Assembly: GCF_947179515.1 (NCBI RefSeq)
Contig: NC_067473.1
Location: 79,772,626 to 79,836,625 of the forward strand
Reading direction: 5' to 3'
Length of the DNA stretch: 64,000 nucleotides
From: Apodemus sylvaticus
Taxonomy: Eukaryota > Chordata > Mammalia > Rodentia > Muridae
The first letter of the stretch is position 1, and each line of letters opens with the position of its first letter. The position numbers and the translations under genes were made by a program. This document shows positions 33,196 to 44,245 of the stretch, piece by piece. The notes under the pieces are model-generated. The model was not told the origin of the DNA and made no database searches. It worked only from the letters and a program-made list of their open reading frames with translations.

Positions 33196-34529
33196 GACAA
33201 AAAGGAGCATTATATAATTTCTCCTGACATTCTCCACTCCTCGATCAGCAGCTGAACTTGTCGTCTGCCCTATAGTCAGTTCTGTCTGAGGTGACCAGAG
33301 CTCTTCCATGACACGGTCAACCGCATCAGGAGGAATGCAAGCAACAGGCACACCCAGGTTCAGATATCACCTCTGCGAGATGCTTGAGTCGGGCAAATGG
33401 TCCTATGAGTCTGAGCACCACCCTCCCCGCACTAAAATACAGCAGGTCAACTCCTTACAGATTTGCTGTGGGATTTTAAGAGGTGCTGGGTGGAATGGAA
33501 TTTCTGTTATTAACCGTGCCTGTGGAATTCACTCCTTGTGGCTTTCTTCTTAAGTGTGGTCTCCTCTCTTTACATACATACATCTTGCATCTATAGATGA
33601 AGACTGTCTAATGTTGACAGAAACCTGGCTTTCCTTGGGAACATAACAAGGAAAGTGTGGGTAAAGAAGGGTATGGTGGGCAGAATGGCCACAGGGATGA
33701 ACACATAGAGAGATAAAGCCCTGAGACATCAGAGTTGGAATCCTAGATCAAAAGCAGCTTACAACCAAGAATGAAAAGATGTCTTCAGATGGCTCAGTCA
33801 GTCTAGCAGAGCTGCCTAGTTATTCCAAACCCATTCTTCCTTTCCATGGTGTTATTATTTTTAGCTGGATGCATGGCTAAAAATAACTCTGTTGCTGCTA
33901 GTGTGATCACGAGACTATGTTTCAGCTAAAGACTGTAGATACAGTGGATGTGCCTATAGGCTCTTACCTGACTGGGGAGATGTATGCCCTCCACATGTAT
34001 TTCCCTTTTCCAGTAGTGGAATGAGGAGGTAGGAAGAGATATCGAGAGCTATATAAACAAATGGAACACATGGTGGGGTTGGAGCAACAAGATAAAAAGG
34101 AAATATGTCACTGACAGTGTCACAAAACTGAGCCAACGTCCCAACTGTCTACATGCATGACAGCAGGATGTTTTGATGCTACTGTTTCTTTCTAAAATAA
34201 TGGCTACTCTGATGTCATCCCTCCCCAACTCGTGTAGGAAAAAAGAAAGAAGAAGGAAGTGATTTACAGAAAGAAATGCTGCTGATGTGGCATGTAAGAT
34301 GAGGACTTAAATCCTGCTTCTCCGTTATGCAACAAGCAATCCCCTTGTGAGCCTAGTGCTAGCATGCCCACAGGAGAAAGAAGAGCAGAGACTCAATTCT
34401 AAGAGTGGACGGGAGTGGAAAGGTAAAGGACAGCTCTTGTCGAGTTCAGCTCTAGTGTGGATCACAGCTCAGGTAGACTGTTTGCCCCACACTCACAAAG
34501 CCCTGTGTTTTCTCCCTTGCACTAAGTAA
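33196..34529. other. Mostly unique stretch
   Basis: No interspersed repeat confidently recognised over 1.3 kb. It contains the palindromic MEF2-like pair at 33854-33887. Confidence 0.4.
33854..33887. promoter_or_regulatory. Palindromic pair of MEF2-like sites
   Basis: 'ttatttttagc' (33855-33865) and its exact reverse complement 'gctaaaaataa' (33876-33886) flank a 10-bp spacer. Each arm contains a match to the MEF2 consensus YTAWWWWTAR (CTAAAAATAA). The palindrome is exact over 11 bp per arm. Occupancy is not shown by sequence. Confidence 0.45.
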
Positions 34530-34570
34530 AGAAGGAAGGAAGGAAGGAAGAAAAGAAAGGAAAAAAGGAT
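34530..34570 (+). repeat. (GGAA)n / purine-rich tract
   Basis: Five GAAG units followed by an A/G-only stretch. Confidence 0.9.
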
Positions 34571-34974
34571 AAAAAGGTTAGATATGAAGAAAGCAAACAG
34601 AAAGCAGCACAGAGTCAAGAATCTATCCTAATAAGAATCGTTTCTATTCTCAGTTTGTTTCACTTACTAATGATCACACAACAAACCACACTACAACTTA
34701 GTGTCATAAATTATAATAATTGATTCCCTGGGATTCCTGGGCTGCCAGGACAGTTCTTGGGCTTAGTTCTTGGTGTTAACTGAAGCAGCAAGATGCCAAT
34801 CAACCCAAATAGCTAGCTGTGGGAGCTGCCACTGCCTGGAAGCTCACCGGCTCTTAGGGGCCTAAGTCCAGAAGTCCTCACCCAGTCTTCTCCAGCTGTC
34901 TGAGCTTCCTCATGGCTTGACAGTGAGGTTCTGAGAAGAAACAATCCAACACACAGGTAGATGCTCTCAACATA

Positions 34975-35040
34975 GGCTGCGTTGTTGCCCCACAGTAGAG
35001 AGAGTTCTGTGTTCCATTCCCAGCACTGGAAAAAAAAAGA
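34975..35040 (+). repeat. ID/B4-type SINE 3' fragment
   Basis: 'cacagtagagagagttctgt' then 'ttccattcccagcactggaa' and an A-rich tail match the second half of an ID element. Confidence 0.45.
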
Positions 35041-35052
35041 AAGAAAAAAGGA

Positions 35053-35059
35053 AGGGAGA

Positions 35060-35095
<36 letters not shown>

Positions 35096-35105
35096 CAGAG
35101 ACAGA
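35053..35105 (+). repeat. (GA)n-(GACAGA)n microsatellite
   Basis: GA dinucleotides passing into five to six CAGAGA/GACAGA units. Probably grown from the A-rich tail of the adjacent SINE fragment. Confidence 0.95.
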
Positions 35106-35555
35106 TTGGTACTTGTGTGCTTTCAGGTCTGAAACGGTATAAAATGAAATTCATCACATTCTGTCACTGTAAGTGTATGAATACTTAGGCAAGACCCTGG
35201 GGACCAGATAACACCTACCAAACAAATGTGACCACAAGAGGCAGGTGAGATCTGAAGAATGAGGAAGTGTGTGCAGAGGATAGAAGCTAAGGTATGGGAG
35301 AATTTTTATCTTGATTGTAATGATGATGTCCCAGGCCTACACATATACCCACATAGATGCATACACATTATATAGACATTAAACTTGTCAAAGTGAATGT
35401 TTGAATTTGCACAAATTATTGTGTACCCATTATATAGTATAGCTATTTAGAAAGTGAAAGTGATCTATCGCAGAATAAAACATTCTATAAGATAATATCT
35501 GGATGTGTGGTGGGGTGGTGGAATAATCTGTGGCAATTAATTACTAGGGATACTT

Positions 35556-35735
35556 TTTGTTTTGTTTTGTTTTGTTTTGCTTTGTTTTGTTTTTTTTTTG
35601 AGACAGGGTTTCTCTGTGTAGCCCTGGCTGTCCTGGAACTCACTTTGTAGACCAGGCTGGCCTCAAACTCAGAAATCCGCCTGCCTCTGCCTCCCAGAGT
35701 GCTGGGATTACAGGCGTGCACCACCACTGCCCGGC
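35556..35735 (-). repeat. B1 SINE with perfect 15-bp target duplication
   Basis: Reverse, near-consensus B1 with an (AAAAC)n-type tail, read here as TTTTG units. The inverted body runs from 'gagacagggtttctctgtgt' to 'ccaccactgcccggc'. It is bounded by perfect 'ttactagggatactt' repeats at 35541-35555 and 35736-35750. Confidence 0.97.
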
Positions 35736-35891
35736 TTACTAGGGATACTTAAAACAGCTATAAAACAGTATCAAGAAATGTATTTGGTGTCTGTGCAGTG
35801 GAAAACTGTGGATATGTAATTCTGAGTATGCTGAAATTTTTGTTCAAATATGGGGATTAGACAAGGCTAGGAAAAAAAAATGTCCCAAATG

Positions 35892-36035
35892 AGGGACTGA
35901 AGAGATGGCTCGGTGGTAAAGAGCACTGACTGCTCTTCTAGAGGACCTAGGTTCAATTCCCAGCACCCACATGGTCGCTCACACCTGTCTATAGCACACT
36001 TCCAAGGACCTAACACCTTCACGAAGACATACACT
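35892..36035 (+). repeat. B2 SINE, 3'-truncated
   Basis: 'gggactgaagagatggctcg' head and 'ggttcaattcccagcaccca' B-box region are clear. The end lacks the usual A-rich tail. Confidence 0.8.
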
Positions 36036-36757
36036 TGGTGATATGAATTTCAACACAAGAAACTCCATTTTGATGGGTTGCCTTGTGTGTTGGGTCTGAA
36101 TGTAGGACCTTAGTCTAGAGCAAAGGCCTCTATGTTGCTTGAGAGGGTAAGAGGTGCAACAGGAAGGTGCAACAAAGGCGCCTCCCATGTTTAACATAGT
36201 CCCTCACATGTGGGCAGGAAGCCACAACAGGAAGAACAACTTATTTTTATTTGTCTGTATGAGATCCGGATGGCAGTAGCAGATTGCCCTGACCCCTATT
36301 TGCTTAACTCCATCAGAGCACTGGAAGTCTTACAAGGAAAGATTCTAGAAAGCAGAATATTGCTGGATCCTCCCCTTGCTGGCCCAGTAGCAGGAGCTGA
36401 AATCCTAGGACTAACTGGCTTGAAGCGCTCACTGTTCGTTTTTTTTTTTTTTTTTGTTTTTCTTTTTTTTTGTGAAGGTGTTTGCATTTTATTCTTCATA
36501 TTTGTAGATAAATATTTTTGAAAGTACAAGTAAAAATCCATCATATTAAATTTTACTATCTTTCTAAAGTTGGCTGGATTCTAAGCAACCCACCTTCACA
36601 TTATTAGGTATTCTGTTTAAAGAACTCTTAAAGGTTTAAGATATTTAGAAAGTCTGGTTATACATGTCATTCCTCATATGACACAACAGGATGACATTAG
36701 GACGCACACTTGTTCATGTCCCCCACCACATTTCTCCCCAACTCCACTCTGCATTTC
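36036..36757. other. Unassigned stretch with a T-rich tract
   Basis: It may contain old LTR material ('aagaaactccattttgatgg' is suggestive) but nothing I can name. A T-rich tract lies at 36440-36470. Confidence 0.3.
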
Positions 36758-36930
36758 TTCTTTTTTTTTTTTAATTTTTTTTATTCGGTATATTTTTTAT
36801 TTACATTTCAAACGATTTCCCCTTTCCTAGCCCCCCCACTCCCAAAAAGTCCCGTAAGCCCCCTTCTCTCCCTCTGTCCTCCCACCCACCCCTTCCCGCT
36901 TCCCCGTTCTGGTTTTGCTGAATATTGCTT
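36758..36930 (-). mobile_element. L1 3' end, 5'-truncated, reverse
   Basis: A T-rich stretch is followed by 'ttattcggtatattttttat', 'ttacatttcaaacgatttcc' and 'ccgttctggttttgctgaat', the inverted 3' end of a murine L1 as I recall it. Similarity stops near 36930, so only the last 170 bp or so inserted. Confidence 0.75.
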
Positions 36931-37234
36931 CTTTGAGTCTTTTTATGTGCCTTCTCAAGGCCTGCCCCCAGCAGTAGGTGGAACAGTTGGATCAGCTGCT
37001 GGAGGTACCATGTGGCCAGCAGCATGTGCATATCTCTTGTCTAGATGTCTTGTTTCATGGCATCCTGAATCTTAGTTTTTGCTGTTATCTTTAGAATTGC
37101 TTGCAAAATAAAAATTTGGCGTTCTTTTCAAATAAGTGTGAACTATCCTCTTCCTTTTCCCTCTCCTCTGAGGAAGGAAAGAAGAAAACAGTAGTAGAGA
37201 AATTCAAGAAAGAGTCTGAAGGGCGGGGCGGGGC
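36931..37234. other. Unassigned stretch before the direct repeat
   Basis: A GC-box-like '(ggggc)' cluster occurs at 37220-37236. The rest is unassigned. Confidence 0.35.
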
Positions 37235-37337
37235 GAGGCAGGGTGGGGCAGGTGAAGATCCTTCGAGTCTCCAAGGAGATCTCAATCAGAGGCATTTGGT
37301 TCACTTGGCTATACCAGGAGCCGAAAGAAGATACAGA
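37235..37337 (+). repeat. Direct repeat, copy A
   Basis: 103 bp nearly identical to 38311-38413: two substitutions, no indels, constant offset of 1,076 bp. The flanks on both sides differ, so this is not simply a visible LTR pair. It contains 'ggtgaagatccttcgagtct' and 'cacttggctata'. Confidence 0.9.
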
Positions 37338-38256
37338 AAGGATGTCTGGATAACTCAGATGTTTAAACCCTGCAGTGTTTACTTGGGTGGATCCTATCTT
37401 CTTGTCTTCCTGTCGCCAGTGACCACAGCCAGGTCCCCTGAGGTTGAACTGCAGGTGGGCTGCTCAGACCGAAGGCTACTGTTGTAAGAGCAGCTACCTG
37501 GACAGAATCAGTCTCTCCCCTGCTCTCCTTTGTCTGGCAAGTAAGTCACTGTAGCAACAACAGCAGTAACCTAGCATTGAGAATTTCTGAAATCCTTTCC
37601 TGTTACTTCCATTTTTTATGACAGTGACTGGTCTGGGTGATGCTGTCATCCCAGCCATTGGTTGCCATTGCCAAGGGGTGACAAACCTCACATGCTGGAA
37701 CTGGGACCCCACAGGTTTCCCCATGAATTGTCCTTGTCAGCAGGTGTACCAGGCTCCAAGTCCGGCGAAACCTCAGGGCTGTCGGACTCTGCTACAGCTA
37801 AATTGCATTTCTGTGAGTTTTCCAGGAGGCCAGAGGAACTTGACTGCCAGCTGGCCTTGCTAGAGTTGGAGTAGACAGCAGCAGCAAATGAAGGGCGATG
37901 GGCACTCTTATCCAACGGCATGGTCTGTGATTCACTGACCCAGAGGCTGCACTCTAAATCAGAAAATGCAGGAACTCATGTTTGGGAAGGGCTCAGCCTC
38001 CCTGGAGGTAAATAAGCCAGAGAGTCTGATTATCATCTCAAACCCTCAGGGCACACTTGAAAACAATACCAACTTCTTTATGTCTAGTGTATGGATGCCA
38101 CATGGAAGGATGGAAGAACCACGCCTCTGTATTTAGGGGGTCAGGAAGGTGTTAGGATGTGTGGAACATGAATCTGGCTGTCAGGATTCATCTGACAACT
38201 AACTTAAGTTTCAAACCCAGGACTAGCAGTTTGAGGTGCTGATGGAACATACCAAA
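37338..38256. other. Sequence between the direct repeats
   Basis: Unassigned, about 0.9 kb. Possible ERV-internal material given the flanking repeat structure, but no gag, pol or env motif is recognisable. Confidence 0.35.
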
Positions 38257-38310
38257 GCAGACCGGGCCTCCAGGTTCTCCCAGCATCCTTCAGTCCCTTC
38301 GGGGTGGGGT
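38257..38310 (+). other. Segment shared with the 29.4-kb LTR-like block
   Basis: 38257-38298 matches 29396-29437 at 40 of 42 bases. It lies directly upstream of repeat copy B, which suggests both belong to one dispersed element family. Confidence 0.5.
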
Positions 38311-38413
38311 GAGGCAGGGTGGGGCAGGTGAAGATCCTTCGAGTCTCCAAGGAGATCTCAATCAGAGGCATTTGGTTCACTTGGCTATACTAGGAGCGGA
38401 AAGAAGATACAGA
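38311..38413 (+). repeat. Direct repeat, copy B
   Basis: See copy A at 37235-37337. This copy is followed immediately by a CAC/CA microsatellite. Confidence 0.9.
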
Positions 38414-38427
38414 GTTTGGCTGGCACC

Positions 38428-38457
38428 CCACCATCACCACCACCACCACCACCACCA

Positions 38458-38501
<44 letters not shown>
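38428..38501 (+). repeat. (CAC)n-(CA)n compound microsatellite
   Basis: About ten CAC units leading directly into about twenty CA units. Confidence 0.97.
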
Positions 38502-38504
<3 letters not shown>

Positions 38505-38860
38505 TCTACCTGGAACTCCCCAGCCCAGGCACTGGGCTGCCTTTCCCCTCAGGGGCTCTTCCCTATATAATTCAGACATCTTGGTTACCTATCCTTTGTA
38601 CCTTAGGCCTCCTGGCTGCTGTATGCGGTTCCCCCCCCTCCCCTCTCCCTTCCCCTCCCCCTTCCTACATGACTCATCTCCCACTTGTCTCAGGGTTGGG
38701 ATTTCTCTGGACTCTCCCAGACATGTCTTCCTCTGGCTGTGCTCTCCTACATATCTATAATAGACTTTCTCCTCCACCACACCTAGAAGCAGTCCTGTCC
38801 TTTCCTTTTTTTATTTCAGTTTTTTTTTTCATTTCCCCTGAGATTAAAACTTAACACTCA
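38502..38860 (+). mobile_element. Probable ERV LTR segment
   Basis: A TATA-like 'tatataa' at 38564-38570, a long C-rich stretch and a degraded polyadenylation signal 'ataatagactttc' near 38757 are spaced as in an LTR. The text resembles a rodent class II-type LTR I cannot name. Confidence 0.4.
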
Positions 38861-38939
38861 CCACCCCTGGTTGGTTGTTCCCATTGCAGAGCATCTTAAG
38901 GTATAACTGTGTTGTAAAAAAGAAAACAAAAAACAACAG

Positions 38940-39030
38940 ATATAAAACTGAAGATGAGATTGCTCAGTGACAGAAGATTTAGCTAGCACACAAAAGACCC
39001 TGAATTTGATCCCCAGAACTGCAAGAATAT
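38940..39030 (+). repeat. ID-like SINE
   Basis: 'gatgagattgctcagtgaca' then 'ttagctagcacacaaaagac' and 'tttgatccccagaactgcaa' keep the ID layout and B box. Confidence 0.55.
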
Positions 39031-39332
39031 ATATGTCAAGCTGGGCCTTCAAAAGAGGGCATTATATTTTTCTGCTCTAAATTTTGGTCATCTGTATCTT
39101 TCATGTATGTATACACATTTGCTTATGTGTCTCTCTATTAGACACACACCAGCTCCTGCATAACTAAAAAAGTGTGTACATGTGTGAGAATGTATCATAG
39201 AGGTCATAAAGCATCCACATTTTAGCGTACAACTGAGCTTCTGAGATTTTGTTTTGTTTTGTTTTCAACTGAATTGATATCACCCTTTGTAACAGAAAGT
39301 GTTCAGGGCTTCTTGGCTATTGCACCAGAGAA

Positions 39333-39334
<2 letters not shown>

Positions 39335-39380
<46 letters not shown>

Positions 39381-39386
39381 GTGTGT
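39335..39386 (+). repeat. (TG)n microsatellite
   Basis: TG repeats with a few TGTA units at the 3' end. Confidence 0.97.
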
Positions 39387-39837
39387 AGAATTTTGGCACT
39401 TAGAGAGTAGAGGTCTTGACTTGTGTCTTGAAGGTGACTTGTCTCTCATAGGAAAGGAGGGAACAGAACTAGGAGAGAGGCCACCAGCTGCCTCTCCCTG
39501 CACTGGACTGGAAGCCTCTCTCTTGAAGAATCTACAACCCTTCTACCAGACTACTGATGAGACAGAGTTCCTCTTCTGAGAAAATTTGTCAGTGAACTTC
39601 CCTGATGTCTGAGCACCACAGCCCCTGTCCTATAGTCAGAACTCAATAAGTGTCATGTGAAACAGTGAAAGATGAGTCCTCTTCCTTTTCCAGGAACCAT
39701 GTTTACAGAGTTTGCACTACTGCTAACAGAACGCCCTAACAATATCCTGTACAGGAAGTAACGTTGCCACTGCAGTAGGAAACTGTGTAGTTGGACTGAT
39801 GTTTGTTACAAACAGAAACCAGGATTGGCTCTAGAAA

Positions 39838-40075
39838 ATTGGGGGTTGGGGAGATGACTCCATGAGTCAAGGCCTAATAGTGTAAGCATGAGGACCTGAG
39901 CTTGGGTCCCCGATATCCACGTAAAAGCCAGGTAGAGTAATGCACTTTGTAACCCAGCACTGGAAGGGGTGGCAGGTCCCGGGGCTTACTGGCTAGCCTG
40001 GGTAGGCGAATTGGCAGACTCCAGGTTCAATGAGAGACACACTCTTGGATAACACAGAAAAGGAAAGAGGAAAGA
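39838..40075 (+). repeat. Composite SINE, B3/RSINE1-type
   Basis: Head 'gggggttggggagatgactc', B box 'gcttgggtccccgatatcca', then the B1-like part 'agccaggtagagtaatgcac' and 'ttactggctagcctgggtag'. A CA/GA-rich tract follows it. Confidence 0.7.
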
Positions 40076-40085
40076 CATTTGATGT

Positions 40086-40190
40086 ACACACACACACACT
40101 CACACACACACACACATGCAACCACAAATATATACACACATACACAGTGAGATAGAGAGACAATGACAGAGAGAGACAGAGAGAGAGGAA
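40086..40190 (+). repeat. (CA)n and GA-rich tract
   Basis: Interrupted CA repeats (40086-40145) then GAGA/GACAGA units. Probably the grown 3' end of the SINE. Confidence 0.85.
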
Positions 40191-41442
40191 ATGAATTACA
40201 CCTATAACTCCCTAATAATAAAGGAATCTAGAGGCAGGCAGCCAGCCTAGGGTGGGAAAGGGATCCCCCTTGGGTTTCTTGTCTATTTCTAGTCTGCCCT
40301 AAGTGGTTTCTGTCGCCAAAGTCACTTATGACCCCCAGTGGCTCCCGTAGCTCTGATCATATCTGATCATATCTAGATCATAGCTATCCCGTAGCTTCCT
40401 TCATCAGGAAGGAAGAAGGGGTGAAGAAAGGCACACTCCATGTCCAGGAGTTGCACACACCACCTCTATTTACATCCCATTGGCAACTTGCCGTGATGTG
40501 AAAGCCAGGCAAATATAGGTTTTGGTCTTGGGTACCTTGTTCCAGCTCATGAATAGGACTTCTGTTCCTATACGAAGAAGATGGGAGAGAGGGAGGAGTA
40601 TCCAGCAGCTCCCGCTGACTGAGATCACACAGGTAGCCCCTGCGATGGCTTTGCAAGGAAGTATGGCCATCCCTGCAGCCACTAGGAAGATACTGGTGGT
40701 GACAGTCCTGGCCAACAGAAGGGACACTTTAGCTGATCCTTGATGATGGTTGTTCTATTTTTAGCACAGTCCCCACTGCTGCCACTAGAATAGACTTGGT
40801 CACTACACTGTCTGCCAGAGCTGGGCCACAAACCACAGCTCAGCAGCTTTCTTGTGACAGTGACTTTTCATGTCCTCCAGCCCCTGATGGACCACAGCAC
40901 ACAGATCACTGAAGCTGAGGGAGGCTCATCATGGTCTTCAGGCAATCAGAAAAAGAAAAGAAACAATTTAGACTATTCTCTAAACTGCTCGCATTGCCTG
41001 GGAGACCAGTGGTTGCTACTGATTTGGGGTTTTTTGTTTTTTTGTTTTTTTAAACATCACCATTGGACGGGTATGTCATGAGATCTGACACTGGCAACTT
41101 AGAACAAGGCATCAGGAAAGGTTCTCTCTTCATGAAGTGACAAGAAGCACGGAGCGATGACATCTATCAACAGCTATCATTTAGCACAGTTGTAGGTGCC
41201 AGCCATTGTGTGATTCCGAGTAACTAAGACAGCTGGCAGTGGGCCTGAATTCCAGGCTCCCTCCAGAGCATGGCCCTCCTGTGCTCCACCAGTGCTGGTC
41301 TGTTGACAGCAGAACTCAATGAACAGCCTGCAGCTGTATCATGAAAGGTGTTGCAACTTCTGCCTAAGTCTTTCCGATTGATCACATGCCCACCACCATG
41401 CTCTAGAAATATTGCACCAAATCCTTTTAGAGACCCATGTGG
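40191..41442. other. Mostly unique stretch
   Basis: No interspersed repeat confidently recognised. The opposed frames around 40384-40743 lie on both strands of the same DNA and have no domain. A small 'tctgatcata' duplication occurs at 40353-40373. Confidence 0.4.
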
Positions 41443-41489
41443 TAAAACAAAACAAAACAAAGCAAAGCAAAACAAAACAAAACAAAACA
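41443..41489 (+). repeat. (AAAAC)n microsatellite
   Basis: About nine AAAAC-type units with two AAAGC variants. Typical of a B1 tail, but no B1 body adjoins it. Confidence 0.95.
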
Positions 41490-41858
41490 CTGAGGCCTTA
41501 GGTCCAAGACTACCATCAACATACCAGCCACACAATCATGCGACCTCAGACCCATACCCCAAAGCCTCAAATGACCATATCCCCAGCTGACAGCTGTGAG
41601 CTATGACAGGAGCTAGACCCAGCTATGTCTCCTCTAAGTTCCTGGTTCCCAGACCCCGTGAGACAGTTCATGTCCATTGTTTTAAAGCCACTTTATTTGG
41701 GTATAACTGTTAAATGCTGATAGAATTATCCCATTTTATTGACAAGAAAACTGAGGGCTTAGAAAAATTAGTTAATATTCCCAGCAGCAGAGTAGTTGGT
41801 AGAAGCCAACCCGGAACACTGGTTTTCTTGTTTGTTTTCTGGATTTTTGAAACATGGA

Positions 41859-41993
41859 TTTTTTTTTTTTTTTTTTTTTTTGTAGCCCTGGCTGTGCTGG
41901 AACTTGTTCTGTAGACTAGGCTGGCCTTAGAGATCCTCCTGCCTCTGCATTCCAAGTGCTAAGATTGAAGGCATGTGTCATCATCACCCAGCT
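41859..41993 (-). repeat. B1 SINE, reverse
   Basis: A T run, then 'tgtagccctggctgtgctgg' to 'catgtgtcatcatcacccag'. The usual inverted 'gagacagggtttctc' next to the tail is replaced by the T run, so the B1 3' end is rearranged. Confidence 0.85.
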
Positions 41994-41999
41994 TGGGAT

Positions 42000-42255
42000 G
42001 CTGTCTTAAGGTTTCTATTGCTGAAGCAAAGCCCCAGGACCAGAAAGCAAGTTAGGGAGAAAAAGGTTTATATAACTTGCACTTCCACATCTCTGTTCAT
42101 CAGTGAAGGAACTCAGAACAGGAAGTCAAACGGGACAGGAACTCAGAAGCAGGAACTAATACAGAGGTCATGGAGGAGTGCTGCATACTGGTGGGCTCAC
42201 ATGGCTTGCCTAGTCTGCTTTCTTATAGCATCTAGGAGACCAGCCTGCCTTGAAA
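42000..42255 (-). mobile_element. MaLR LTR, reverse
   Basis: It begins with the inverted terminal phrase 'ctgtcttaaggtttctattg' and includes 'cacttccacatctctgttca' and 'gaggtcatggaggagtgctg' and the inverted TATA-region 'cttatagcatctagga', the same order as other MaLR LTRs in the window read backwards. Confidence 0.65.
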
Positions 42256-42839
42256 CTCTTGAAAACAAAGTCATCTTCAATCCTATAAGACACACAGAAT
42301 GGATATATGGATGCAGCAGCACCTGCTGAGCGGGGGCTGGGCCCTGCCTGCCCTGGACTCAGATGGGAGTGCTTATCATCTGCAGAGAATACTTAAATTC
42401 TTGTTTTTAAGACAGAAAGTTGAGAAGGAGAAGGGAGGAACTATAGAGAAGGACAACTAACACCAGGGCAATTTGAGGGGCCACAGGAGCCATGTCTGCT
42501 ACTGTTGAAGCTTCCTAAAATATACATATGCAAAAGTAATCTAAATAGAGTCACCAAATAATGGAAGAGACAATGTCTTATCAAAGCCTCCAGTACCAGG
42601 AATGGAGTACATTTTGTTGAGTCACTGGTCCCCAAACATCCCAGGTTATTCCCAGGGCTATTGGATGCTCTCCTCAAAAAATGTTGGTAAGGCTCTCTGT
42701 TGCTGGCAAAATTAATATCTCTCATCAAGCACATAGAAGCTGAGCAGGTTCTTGACTAGAGGCTTCATCCCTACTGACTAACATTCCTGTCACTAGAAGG
42801 CCCTCTGCTCTGCATGCTGCAGAGGAGAAAGGTATTCAT
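42256..42839. other. Unassigned non-coding stretch
   Basis: Lies between two LTR pieces in opposite orientations. No internal ERV sequence recognised. Confidence 0.35.
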
Positions 42840-43040
42840 CCATCTGGCTACGAACCCTACAGCCTACGATGGTGACCTGCCTTAAGATATGCCGGTGCTG
42901 CCGTGCTTCCCACCAGGCTGATAATAGCTTAGATCTTTGAATGTAAGCAAGCCCTAATTAAATGGTTTTTTTTTTATATATATATAAGAGTTGCTGTGGA
43001 TATGGTGTCCCTTCTCAGCAATACAACATTGACAAAAACA
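42840..43040 (+). mobile_element. MaLR-like LTR 3' fragment
   Basis: 'agatatgccggtgctgccgt', 'gtaagcaagccctaattaaa' and 'agagttgctgtggatatggt' then 'caatacaacattgacaaaaa' resemble the 3' half of a rodent MaLR-type LTR. A (TA)n stretch lies at 42976-42986. Confidence 0.5.
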
Positions 43041-43298
43041 GGATACAAAAATTACTGGTCCAGGAGCCAGAGCTGTGGGGCTCTAGAGCTGACTTTTTGT
43101 AACCTGAGTTGACTTAATATGTTATAGAGACATTCAACAAGCAGTGATGGTGTGTTCCCCTGATCCAAGTTGTGCTGGGCATTGCTAAAAAAAAAAATCT
43201 CTGCTCTCCAGATCCCTAGAGGAGAACAGATAGATGCATACCAGACAGTAGGTGACTATAGAGTTCTGGGTCCTGTTAGAGAAACTATATATATGTAG

Positions 43299-43339
<41 letters not shown>

Positions 43340-43376
43340 TGTGTGTATGTGTGTGTGTGTGTGTGTGTATGTGTAG
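43299..43376 (+). repeat. (TG)n microsatellite
   Basis: About 78 bp of TG repeats with TGTA interruptions. Confidence 0.97.
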
Positions 43377-44094
43377 TGCCCATGGAGCCTGTGCATCCCT
43401 CCACCTTGAGGCTCAGAGTTGGAGCCCAGAAAGAAAGAAAGCAGGCTTAGTCTTGTGACAAGGACACCTTGCTCCTTGTTTCTCCTGAAGAGAGTTTCTC
43501 CTCATCACAATATAGACTCTGCTGGCCATTTCCCCCATTCCTGGTACTAGTGGTCCTAGTAACCAAAGAAGAGAAGTTTTCCTGTCTCTGCCCAGCCAAG
43601 ACCTAACCGTCGTAGGCAGGAAGCCAACTTCTGATGTTCTCCCCACCCTTGGCCTTTGGGGGTAGGCTGGCCAAGGCCATACCACCCATCAGTGTGAGGA
43701 GTTCCTCTCAGCAGCTCTACTCCACTCTCCCACCAAGTGACACCTTCTACATCACCTTTATCACTAATAAGACTCTTTTTTGGCGCCATCTGCTAGATCT
43801 TCCAACTTATTTCTCCTTAAGTCTGAAACTTGTTTAGGACAGAAGACATTTATTGTTTTGGTCCTCCAGGGAGCTGAAGTCAGACATATCTCATTAGATG
43901 GACTACAGTTCTTTGGGTAAGATCTGGTGCTGCCAGCTCCCTTCTCCTCCCGTGGCACACTCAGTGGCTTCTTCACCACTGATTCAAGTGAATGAATTTG
44001 TAATTCTGCAGAGGGGTGGGGGGTTGGGTGTGTCATAACTAACAGGAAGCACTATAGATGGTTTTATTCAAGCTTGGAAAACTGAGACAGACTC
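43377..44094. other. Unassigned non-coding stretch
   Basis: Overlapping open frames on both strands (43413-43837) but no domain or splice logic. Confidence 0.35.
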
Positions 44095-44245
44095 TGACTC
44101 TGCTTTATTACCTGTAAAATATGAAATTGCCATTTCCTCCCTCACAGGGTCCTTGGGAGCACTATGTCGCACATGCAAATGCAGGCACACCTTAACAATT
44201 ATAAACTGCTCTACAAATGATCCGATACTATTTCCAGCACAGATG
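44095..44245 (+). repeat. Possible MIR fragment
   Basis: 'gactctgctttattacctgt', 'aaaatatgaaattgcc' and 'ctcacagggtccttgggagc' follow the 3' half of MIR loosely. Diverged. Confidence 0.35.

Noticed and set aside
37220..37236. GGGGC cluster as a CpG-island promoter
   Set aside because: Too short, with no surrounding CpG enrichment and no gene start nearby.
38309..38854. 181-codon plus-strand open frame with His/Thr/Pro runs
   Set aside because: It is driven by the CAC/CA microsatellite and begins inside a duplicated segment; no domain.
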